Assembly: GCA_030066455.1 (NCBI GenBank)
Contig: JASJBQ010000118.1
Coordinates: 1 to 17,742 of the forward strand
DNA from: Desulfobacterales bacterium
GTDB taxonomy: Bacteria; Desulfobacterota; Desulfobacteria; Desulfobacterales; UBA5852
DNA: 17,742 nucleotides
Direction: 5' to 3'
Position 1 is the first letter of the stretch. Each line of letters starts with the position of its first letter. The notes below the pieces were generated by a model. That model saw nothing but the letters and a program-made list of their open reading frames with translations, was not told the origin of the DNA and made no database searches. A program made the position numbers and the translations under genes. This document shows, piece by piece, positions 1 to 6,424 of the stretch.

Positions 1-666
1 AAGGGCCCGGATCTTGCCCTGGAAGCCGACCTGGTGCTGGTGGCCGTCGGCATCACCCCCGCCAGCGAACTGGCGGCCGCCGCCGGACTGCAGACCTCGG
101 TGAACGCGGCCATCGCCGTCGATGCCCGCCAGCGGACCTCCGACAGCCATATCTACGCCGCCGGCGACTGTGCCGATGCCTTCCACGCGGTCACCGGCAA
201 GCGTACCTGGATCCCGTTGGCCCTCAGGGCCAACCGTGCCGGCTGGGCCGTGGCCGACAACGTCTGCGGCATCGACCGCCGCCTGGCGGGTATCGTGGGA
301 TCAGCCGTCTTCAAGGTCTTCGACTTCCAGGTGGCCCGCACCGGGCTCAATGTGGAAGAGGCCCGCGCGGCCGGGTTCGAAGCCGCATCCGTGACGATCA
401 AATCCCGTTCGCGGGCCCACGCCCACCCGGGATCGTCCACGATCCACGTCCACATGGTGGGCGACCGCGGCTCGGGGCGTCTCCTGGGGGTGCAGATGGT
501 CGGCCGCGACGGGGTGGCCCACCGCCTGCACGCCCCGGCCGTGGCCCTGCACGCCCACATGAGCGTGGAGCAGTTCAGCCAGGCGGATCTGGGCTACGCG
601 CCGCCCTTCGGGCCCACCTGGGACCCCATGCTCACGGCCGCCAACCAGCTGCTGAAGAAGCTGTGA
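1..666 (+). CDS. FAD-dependent pyridine nucleotide-disulfide oxidoreductase (CoA-disulfide reductase/NADH oxidase-like), 3' part
   Basis: The frame is open from base 1, so the 5' end lies outside the window; 221 C-terminal residues are visible of a family usually near 450. The early LVAVGITPASEL stretch is the end of the NAD(P)H-binding domain. AAGDCAD is the second FAD-contacting motif, where the Asp binds the FAD ribityl chain. IPLALRANRAG follows as usual in this family. The rest, from FKVFDFQVARTGL to YAPPFGPTWDP, is the C-terminal dimerisation domain typical of CoA-disulfide reductase, NADH oxidase and NAD(P)H polysulfide/sulfur reductases. The enzyme probably uses NAD(P)H to reduce a disulfide, polysulfide or oxygen in the cytoplasm. 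The redox Cys lies in the missing N-terminal part, so the substrate cannot be told. The usual YYPG tyrosines read HAHPG here. It converges on the corA-type gene. Confidence 0.85.
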   Translation, partial: KGPDLALEADLVLVAVGITPASELAAAAGLQTSVNAAIAVDARQRTSDSHIYAAGDCADAFHAVTGKRTWIPLALRANRAGWAVADNVCGIDRRLAGIVGSAVFKVFDFQVARTGLNVEEARAAGFEAASVTIKSRSRAHAHPGSSTIHVHMVGDRGSGRLLGVQMVGRDGVAHRLHAPAVALHAHMSVEQFSQADLGYAPPFGPTWDPMLTAANQLLKKL

Positions 667-681
667 CCCCGGATTTTTTGA

Positions 682-762
682 ATCGGCGTCGGTATCGCTA
701 TCGGAATCGGCATCATCGGTTGTCACCGATCGCAATCTGCTCCAAACCCGATAGCGATAACC
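682..762. repeat. ATCGG-rich intergenic repeat with nested inverted repeats
   Basis: This lies in the gap between two convergent genes. Bases 682-714 are an imperfect hexamer-like repeat of ATCGGN units. The arm 691-704 (ggtatcgctatcgg) pairs with 748-762 with one bulged base, and an inner perfect 6-bp stem with a 4-base loop sits at 715-730. It may act as a bidirectional terminator or be a member of a dispersed repeat family; a related copy is at 3462-3543. The structure is seen directly; the role is inferred. Confidence 0.6.
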
Positions 763-798
763 AACACGCGTTCGTCGTTTTCCCCGGTCGATCCTTCA

Positions 799-1863
799 TC
801 ACAACCACTTGCGCCGCTTGAAGTAGAACAGCATGGCGGCGCTGATGGCCGCGAAGACGCCCCACACCGCGAAATACCCCCAGCGCCATTTCAGCTCGGG
901 CATGACCTCGAAGTTCATGCCGTAGATTCCGGCCACGAAGGTGACCGGGATGAAGATCGTGGCGATGATGGTGAGCACTTTCATGATCTCGTTCATGCGC
1001 TGCCCGGTCATGGAGATGTAGAGGTCCTGGAGACCGGAGAGCACGTCACGCAGCGATTCCACCACCTCGAGGGCCTGAAGCAGGTGGTCGTAGACGTCGG
1101 CGAAGAAGATCCGGTGTTTTTCCTGGACCAGGGGATTCTCCGATTTGTGCAGATGGTTCAGGGGTTCGCGCAGGGGCCCGATCTGCCGGCGCAGATAGAT
1201 CATCTCCTGTTTCAGCTGAAAGATCGCGGCCAGCGGATCGTCGCCGCCGCCCGCGTAGAGCTGGGCTTCGAGCGCTTCGATCTTCTCGCCCAAATGCTCC
1301 AGGACCACAAAATAGTGGTCGACAACGCAGTCGATCAGCGCGTAGGCGAGATAGTCGCCGCCGCTGCGGCGAAGGCGACCGCGCCCCTGGCGGATGCGCG
1401 CACGCACAGGCGCGAAGACATCGCCTTCGGCCTCCTGGAAGGAGATCAGAAAGTGGTGTCCAAGCACGAGACTGACCTGCTCGGCGCGCACGCGCCCGGC
1501 GGACGCGTCCCAGGTCAGCATTTTCAACACTATGTAGAGATAATCGTCGAAATCCTCGAGCTTGGGCCGTTGGGCCGTGTTGACGGTATCCTCCAGCGTC
1601 AGGGGGTGAATCAAAAAATGCTGGCCCAGTTTCTCGATCACCGCCAGGTCATGGACCCCGTCCACGTTGATCCAGGATGTCGCGGGGGCATCCCGCAGGG
1701 GGAAGACCGCCTCGATGTCCTCCGGCGTTGCTTCATCCAGCCGGTCGCCGTCGTAGTCAATGACCGTGACACGAGTGGTCTCCTGTTTGCGTTCGCCGAT
1801 GTGGACTAAGGCCCCGGGCGGCAACCCGGCTTTTTTTGATGTCTGCTTTATGAAGCGCGGCAT
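799..1863 (-). CDS. corA: CorA-family magnesium/cobalt transport protein
   Basis: The 354-residue product matches the usual CorA length. Residues 1-290 form the cytoplasmic alpha/beta funnel, with NVDGVHD and the long LGEKIEALEAQL helix; two transmembrane helices follow at about 294-312 and 328-347. The signature GMN selectivity motif is at 315-317 (YGMNF), and the tail is the usual basic KRRKWL. CorA forms a homopentameric inner-membrane channel for Mg2+ (also Co2+ or Ni2+). The ATG at 1863 is chosen because AGGAAGGAG stands just upstream and the protein begins as family members do. The frame stays open to 2187, but that stretch overlaps the mscS-like gene and has no family similarity. The mscS-like gene is upstream on the same strand with 128 bases between, so co-transcription is possible. 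Confidence 0.93.
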   Translation of the reverse strand: MPRFIKQTSKKAGLPPGALVHIGERKQETTRVTVIDYDGDRLDEATPEDIEAVFPLRDAPATSWINVDGVHDLAVIEKLGQHFLIHPLTLEDTVNTAQRPKLEDFDDYLYIVLKMLTWDASAGRVRAEQVSLVLGHHFLISFQEAEGDVFAPVRARIRQGRGRLRRSGGDYLAYALIDCVVDHYFVVLEHLGEKIEALEAQLYAGGGDDPLAAIFQLKQEMIYLRRQIGPLREPLNHLHKSENPLVQEKHRIFFADVYDHLLQALEVVESLRDVLSGLQDLYISMTGQRMNEIMKVLTIIATIFIPVTFVAGIYGMNFEVMPELKWRWGYFAVWGVFAAISAAMLFYFKRRKWL

Positions 1864-1991
1864 GGCGGTCTCCTTCCTATATGGCGATGGCATGGTCAGG
1901 GATTGATTTAAAGCCGGTGGCGCCATGTCGTGCGCGCAACGTCCGTATCGCGCTCGTGGCGTTCCGGTGATGGATGAACGGTCATAACCCG

Positions 1992-3374
1992 TCAGGGCGC
2001 GGGCATGTCCGGCGGCGTTCCACCGGCCAGCATCATTTTCAAAATCCGCTTGTCGTCGCCGGCCGCGTAGACGGTCCGGCTGGGAAAGGCGAAATCGATG
2101 CCCGCCGCCCGGAAGCGACGTAGAATCTCGAGGCAGATCCGCTGCAGGCAAACCTGATAGTTCCAGTAGTCGGCCGGATGGTACCACATGAGCACCATGA
2201 TGTTGAGGCTCCAGTCGTTGAAGCCGTTGAAGAAGACCCGTGGCGGGAATTCGGGATTCATTCCTTCGTGGTCGGCCAGGATGGCCTCCAGGATGGCCAC
2301 CGCCTCTTCGACTTTCTCGGGCGGGGTGTCGTAGGTGATGCCAAAATTGGTCGACCAGCGGATGTGGGGGCGCTTGCCGATGTTTTCCACCGTGGAGTTG
2401 ACCAGCTTCTCGTTGGGGATCGTCACCAGGTGACCGGTCAGGGTGCGGATACGCGAGCTGCGGAACCCGACGCTTTCCACGACCCCGTCGTAGGTTTCGA
2501 TCACGATGCGCTCGCCCACCTGAAAGGGCTTGTCGAAGAGAATCGTGACGGTGCCGAAGAAATTGGCAATGGAGTCCTTGGCCGCCAGGGCCACGGCCAG
2601 GCCGCCGATGCCCAGGGAGGCCAGCAGCGGTCCGATCTCGATGCCGGTCAGGTTCTTGATGATGACCATCCCGCCCACGATGACGATGAACAGCCGCAGG
2701 GATTTGCCCACCAGCGGCACGATGATCTCGTCGATGTCGCTGGCGGTCGAAGCTGCCCAGCGTTTGAGGCGGGCGTCCAGCAGCTGGACCAGGCTGAACA
2801 GAAACCAGACGATGGCCACTGTGCCGGAAATATCGGCCGCTCTTTGGGCCACGGCGTGAACGAGGTTGGCGCCGTCCGCGGTCTTGAAATGCGGAAAGAG
2901 GGGCGTGAGCGCCGCGTAAATGCCGTAGGTCCAGATGAAGAGCGACAGCGGGCGGCCCGCCGCCTGGAAAAACATCCGGAGCCAGGATATCACCCCCTCC
3001 TGGTGGGGAATGGTCTTGATTTTGGTGTTGATGACAAAGCGCAGGACGCGCTCGGCCAGGAGCACCGCGAAAACGGCTGTCAGACAGATGAGGAGCTTGA
3101 ACCAGCGGATGTCGTAGAACGCTTCGGTGGTCACCCAGCGGCCGAGTTTTTCGGCGGCGGAATCGCCGATTTTTTCGATGCCCTTGCCGATGGCCTCGCC
3201 GGCGCGGTCGAGGCGCTTTTCTTCGACGTCGTAGGGCAATTCCTTTTCAGGCCCCGGTTTGGATTCCTCTCGGGCGTCGTCGGACCGTGCCGATCCGGCC
3301 GCATGGGCAGCCGGAAAGCCAGGTCCCAACACCAGCATGACCAGAATTACCCCTCCTATCATCGGACGGATCAT
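1992..3374 (-). CDS. MscS-family small-conductance mechanosensitive channel
   Basis: 460 residues. A signal peptide (residues 1-25, ending AHA) is followed by a short charged periplasmic stretch (30-85). Transmembrane helices lie near 92-115, 140-160, 183-200 and 225-242. The pore helix at about 247-277 (LLASLGIGGLAVALAAKDSIANFFG) is the TM3 signature of the family. The beta domain (278-335, with DKPFQVGERI and VTIPNEKLVNSTVEN) and the alpha/beta cytoplasmic cage (336-435) follow. MscS proteins are homoheptameric tension-gated channels that release osmolytes on hypo-osmotic shock. The layout, with a cleaved N-terminus and extra helices, resembles the YnaI/YbdG-type longer MscS proteins. The ATG at 3374 has AGGAG six bases upstream. 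No clear terminator is seen before the corA-type gene. Confidence 0.92.
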   Translation of the reverse strand: MIRPMIGGVILVMLVLGPGFPAAHAAGSARSDDAREESKPGPEKELPYDVEEKRLDRAGEAIGKGIEKIGDSAAEKLGRWVTTEAFYDIRWFKLLICLTAVFAVLLAERVLRFVINTKIKTIPHQEGVISWLRMFFQAAGRPLSLFIWTYGIYAALTPLFPHFKTADGANLVHAVAQRAADISGTVAIVWFLFSLVQLLDARLKRWAASTASDIDEIIVPLVGKSLRLFIVIVGGMVIIKNLTGIEIGPLLASLGIGGLAVALAAKDSIANFFGTVTILFDKPFQVGERIVIETYDGVVESVGFRSSRIRTLTGHLVTIPNEKLVNSTVENIGKRPHIRWSTNFGITYDTPPEKVEEAVAILEAILADHEGMNPEFPPRVFFNGFNDWSLNIMVLMWYHPADYWNYQVCLQRICLEILRRFRAAGIDFAFPSRTVYAAGDDKRILKMMLAGGTPPDMPAP

Positions 3375-3438
3375 TTTTTTCTCCTAAACCAAAATCTGTG
3401 CTTTGCGGATGGCCACCGGGGGGTGCCCCGTGGTCGTT

Positions 3439-3579
3439 TTATTCAGGCATACCTTTCATCAGGGTCGGTATCGGCATCGGATATCGAGAAAAAATAATGC
3501 CGGCCCAAAGCGCGATCCCGATTCCGATAGCGACGCCGACCCCGAACACCTCGTCCACCATTCTTTGATTCAGGTCCAT
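3439..3579 (-). CDS. Possible 46-residue single-pass membrane peptide (overlaps a repeat)
   Basis: An open frame from ATG at 3579 to TAA at 3439 encodes MDLNQRMVDEVF, then a glycine-rich hydrophobic stretch (VGVAIGIGIALWAGIIF, about residues 13-29), then a short tail (SRYPMPIPTLMKGMPE). It could be a single-span small membrane protein lying between the cotransporter gene and the mscS-like gene. Against this, no Shine-Dalgarno sequence is visible, and the hydrophobic stretch is what an ATCGGN repeat gives in this frame, so it may be only a by-product of the repeat. I do not recognise a family. Confidence 0.25.
   Translation of the reverse strand: MDLNQRMVDEVFGVGVAIGIGIALWAGIIFSRYPMPIPTLMKGMPE
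3462..3543. repeat. Second ATCGG-type intergenic repeat (imperfect inverted repeat)
   Basis: The left arm at 3462-3480 (gggtcggtatcggcatcgg) is an imperfect inverted copy of the right arm at 3513-3543. Read on the minus strand, the right arm closely matches the copy at 682-714, differing mainly by one six-base unit. The element lies in the 225-base gap between the cotransporter stop and the mscS-like start. It may be a transcript-stabilising or terminating hairpin or a REP-like mobile repeat. The similarity is seen; the function is not. Confidence 0.55.
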
Positions 3580-3599
3580 TGCATTGCGGGGTAAATACG

Positions 3600-6167
3600 T
3601 TAGTTCTCGCTGTCCGCCAGATTATCTTCTTCGGCTTCGGGAATGCTTACCCCGGCGTCGACGGCCGCTCTTTGCGCCAGGGCCAGTTTGGCCTCCAGTT
3701 TGAAGGCCCGACGCCGGTTCTTTTCAGCTTGGAACACCGCGGCCTCGACCTCCCGCTCCAGGGCCTTTTTCACCTGCAGTTCGATAAACCCGGTTTGGGC
3801 CTCGAGCATGGCCGTGAGGCGCGCCTGGCTGCGCTCGACCGCCTCCGCCGCACGGGCGGCATCCCGGCGCGCTTCCTCCAGGCGATCTTTGAGCGTTTTC
3901 AGGGTATCACGGATTTCCGCCTCCTCGGCGGCGCGACCCTCCTCGGGTTCGGCCTCCAAGTCAAGATCGCGGGCCGCGTCGGTCAGGACCGTCGAGGGCA
4001 GCTGTTGCAGAATATCATCCACCGGGCCTTGCCATTCCAGAGCGATCAAGTTGTCGCGGAAACGGAAGGGAAGAAAAAGAAGCGCCGTATCGGATGTCGC
4101 GCGTTTGAGCTCCTCAAGTTCGCCGCTCGGCAGAATCAGCGGCTCGCCCTCGATCCGGAAGGTCGCCAGCAGATCCGCGAGCATCCGCCCGTCTTCGTCC
4201 GGCGTTCCCGGCAGGGCTTCGTCCGCGGCCAGGACGCGAATTTGGCCGTCGGCCCAGTCGGCATGTCGCGTGATCAGGTAGGCCAGCAGGAGCATCAGCC
4301 GGCCGCTGGCGTCGTTTTGCCACCAGATGTCGATCCGGGGCCTGTCGGCGTGGGTGACCTCTGGCCAACGGTCCTCATCCGTGGCCAGGATAAGGGCGTG
4401 GCAGCCCTGGCGAAAGGCTTCGCGCAGATGGCGCCCGAAGATGATTTCCTGGAAGCCTTGACCCCCCGGGGCCCGGTTGCCGTTCCAATTAAACAGCACC
4501 GTATTGGTTTTGAGAGGGCCGATGCCGACGGTTTGGGTCAGGTGGTGAACCCCGGTTTCCATATCTTCGGATGCCACGGCCAGCGGGAAAGCGTTGAAAT
4601 TGCCTTTGGTGATGGCCTGCTGAAGTTCCTGTTGAGCGCTCTCGCGGACGGCCCGCGCCTTCACACCGTGTCCCTCGATGATCTGGGCCAGGACGGTCAA
4701 CCCGCTGCCGCCCTCCAGCCAGGCCGCAAGGGTCAATAGATGATGCGCGCGTGCCGGGCGGTTGTTGAACGCCAGGATGTAGGGGCGCCAGTCGCGATCG
4801 TGCGCGGGTTCGGCCGCCGCTTTGAGCAGGTTGGCGCGCACCTGCTGGAGATGGTAGCTGCGCCGGCTGTCCGCCCAGCGCGAGGGGCCGGCCGTACGCT
4901 TGACGTACTGGAAAACGGCCAACAGAATCGACAGGGCCACCACGCTGGCCCGCCAGTCGATGGCCACCATGACGGCCAGGCAGGCCAGGGCCCCGACCAG
5001 GCTGAGCCGGTGATCGAAAAACCGGAAGCGCGGTCGAAACGACGGACTGGCGGCATGGGCTTCGAAATAGGTCGCATAATTCAGCAGGCCGTAGGAAATC
5101 AGGAAGAACATGGAAACGATTGGCGCGATCAGGTTCAGGTTGCCCAGGGCCACGGTGGCATAGGCGATCGCAGCGGAGAGCAGCACGGCCCGCCGCGGGT
5201 TGTTGGCCGCCCCGGCGCCTTGGGCAAAGGGGGAGAGAAACGCAAAGATACGGTCTCCGGCCAGGGACTGCAGAATACGCGGCCCCCCGAGGAAAGAGGC
5301 CATGGCCGATGACAGGGTGGCCGCGATCACACCGGCATCCACCAGGGCCCCCATACGGGCCACCCGCTTCATGGCCCCGTAGTCGCTCCGCAGGACCGCT
5401 TCGGGCAGCACCCCGGCAAACAGGACAGCCACCGAGAAATAGACCAGGATCGAAAGCCCCACGGCCAGGAACGTGCCCAGGGGAATGCTGCGGCCCGGGT
5501 CCCGCAGATCGCCGGACATGCTGACACCCTGGGTGAATCCGGTGACGGCCGGGAAGAAAATCGCAAATACGGCCCAGAAAGGCAGCGACCCGCCCGGTGA
5601 TTGCCAGTTCAGCACGATCCGCGCCGGGCGCCAGGTCTCCAGCGCGCCGGCATAGAAAGAGGCCAGCGCGGCCACGAGGAGTCCCATGACGACATACTGA
5701 AAGCGGGTGGCCCAGTCGGCCCCCAGCCAGGCCAGCACCAATAGGGCCGTGACCGCCAGGGTCGCTGCCAGCCGCGGGCTCACCGCCCAGGCTGGCGGCA
5801 AGGTCACCGCCAGGGCCTCGCCGAAGCCGATGCAGTAAAAGGCGATCGAAACGGACTGGGCCAGAAACAGCACCAGCCCCAGCGCGCCGCCGAATTCGGG
5901 GCCGAGGGTGCGCGAGATGACATAGTAGTCGCCGCCGCCCTTGACGTTCAGGTTGGTGGCAATGGCCGAAAGTGACAGGCTGGTCAGGATCGAGATGGCA
6001 TTGGCCAGGGCGATGATCGACAGGGCTCGCAGCAGCCCGGCCTCTCCCACCACAAAGCCCAGGCGCAGAAACAGAATGATGCCCAGAATGGTCAGGATAC
6101 TGGGGGTGAACACCCCGGCGAAGGTCCCCATGGTGCCCTTCAGCGGGCCTTTATTTCGGACCATCAT
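3600..6167 (-). CDS. Cation-chloride cotransporter-like permease (SLC12/CCC family) with C-terminal coiled coil
   Basis: 855 residues. Residues 12-425 hold about 12 membrane helices of the APC fold, beginning TFAGVFTPSILTILGIILFLRLG as in SLC12 proteins. The TM6 motif FFPAVTGFTQGVSMSGDLRDPGRSIPLGT (205-233) is diagnostic. The cytoplasmic part (430-735) keeps SLC12 C-terminal marks: VGIGPLKTNTVLFNW at 547-561 and IDIWWQNDASGRLMLLLAYL at 612-631. The family moves Cl- together with Na+ and/or K+; the ion set here cannot be told, and a related amino-acid or polyamine substrate is not excluded. Residues about 745-835 form a long Ala/Glu/Arg-rich coiled coil, unusual in the family and perhaps for assembly or partner binding. 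The ATG at 6167 has AAGGA six bases upstream. It is divergent from the REC-CheB gene. Confidence 0.85.
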   Translation of the reverse strand: MMVRNKGPLKGTMGTFAGVFTPSILTILGIILFLRLGFVVGEAGLLRALSIIALANAISILTSLSLSAIATNLNVKGGGDYYVISRTLGPEFGGALGLVLFLAQSVSIAFYCIGFGEALAVTLPPAWAVSPRLAATLAVTALLVLAWLGADWATRFQYVVMGLLVAALASFYAGALETWRPARIVLNWQSPGGSLPFWAVFAIFFPAVTGFTQGVSMSGDLRDPGRSIPLGTFLAVGLSILVYFSVAVLFAGVLPEAVLRSDYGAMKRVARMGALVDAGVIAATLSSAMASFLGGPRILQSLAGDRIFAFLSPFAQGAGAANNPRRAVLLSAAIAYATVALGNLNLIAPIVSMFFLISYGLLNYATYFEAHAASPSFRPRFRFFDHRLSLVGALACLAVMVAIDWRASVVALSILLAVFQYVKRTAGPSRWADSRRSYHLQQVRANLLKAAAEPAHDRDWRPYILAFNNRPARAHHLLTLAAWLEGGSGLTVLAQIIEGHGVKARAVRESAQQELQQAITKGNFNAFPLAVASEDMETGVHHLTQTVGIGPLKTNTVLFNWNGNRAPGGQGFQEIIFGRHLREAFRQGCHALILATDEDRWPEVTHADRPRIDIWWQNDASGRLMLLLAYLITRHADWADGQIRVLAADEALPGTPDEDGRMLADLLATFRIEGEPLILPSGELEELKRATSDTALLFLPFRFRDNLIALEWQGPVDDILQQLPSTVLTDAARDLDLEAEPEEGRAAEEAEIRDTLKTLKDRLEEARRDAARAAEAVERSQARLTAMLEAQTGFIELQVKKALEREVEAAVFQAEKNRRRAFKLEAKLALAQRAAVDAGVSIPEAEEDNLADSEN

Positions 6168-6338
6168 CGATCATCCTTCATACGTCATGCTTACCTGATA
6201 GGGCATCGAGGATTAACGGGTTGGATCCAGAGAAACATTCGCTGCGGGTGGCTGTTCGATTCGAAAAAAAGCTGCCGCAGCATACTGCATCAGCCCACGG
6301 GTCGCAACCGGCAACCCCGGGGAGCGTTAAATGGCGGG

Positions 6339-6365
6339 TAAAGAAATCAAGGCGATGGCCGATAG
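6339..6365 (+). promoter_or_regulatory. Sigma-28 (FliA) type promoter
   Basis: TAAAGAAA (6339-6346), an 11-base spacer, then GCCGATAG (6358-6365). The known consensus is TAAAGTTT-N11-GCCGATAA, so the spacing is exact and 13 of 16 consensus bases match, including all of TAAA and GCCGATA. It points at the REC-CheB gene 60 to 80 bases downstream. Transcription with the flagellar/chemotaxis regulon is inferred from this. Confidence 0.7.
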
Positions 6366-6393
6366 CCTTTTATGTCCGCAGAAGATGGAAAGG

Positions 6394-6406
6394 CAGCCAT
6401 TGGCTG
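6394..6406. promoter_or_regulatory. Perfect dyad, possible operator
   Basis: cagcca-t-tggctg is a perfect 6+1+6 dyad between the sigma-28 site and the start codon. The one-base centre argues against an RNA hairpin, so a protein-binding site is more likely. Chance occurrence is not excluded. Confidence 0.25.
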
Positions 6407-6424
6407 TTTGATTAAGGGCGGGTA

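Larger units (their letters stand above)
6168..6424. other. Divergent intergenic region between cotransporter and REC-CheB genes
   Basis: This 257-base spacer must hold the promoters of both divergent genes. On the plus side it contains a sigma-28-type promoter (6339-6365) and a dyad (6394-6406). No clear promoter was seen for the leftward cotransporter gene. A 64-codon open frame at 6221-6415 has no ribosome site and no recognisable product. I looked for and did not see a riboswitch core. Confidence 0.6.

Noticed and set aside
1864..2187. Upstream extension of the corA-type frame (108 more codons)
   Set aside because: It overlaps the mscS-like gene on the same strand, has no CorA similarity, and the strong AGGAAGGAG site supports the start at 1863.
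2178..3497. 439-codon rightward open frame
   Set aside because: It is the antisense shadow of the mscS-like gene in GC-rich DNA; it is rich in Gly, Asp, His and Gln with no domain pattern.
3579..4739. 386-codon rightward open frame
   Set aside because: Antisense shadow of the cotransporter gene, whose family motifs fix the coding strand.
6221..6415. 64-codon open frame in the divergent spacer
   Set aside because: No ribosome-binding site, no family, and it runs across the sigma-28 promoter.
6297..6420. Possible c-di-GMP or other riboswitch leader
   Set aside because: The conserved GEMM core elements and their pairing were not found; the sigma-28 site would place the start of transcription inside this stretch.
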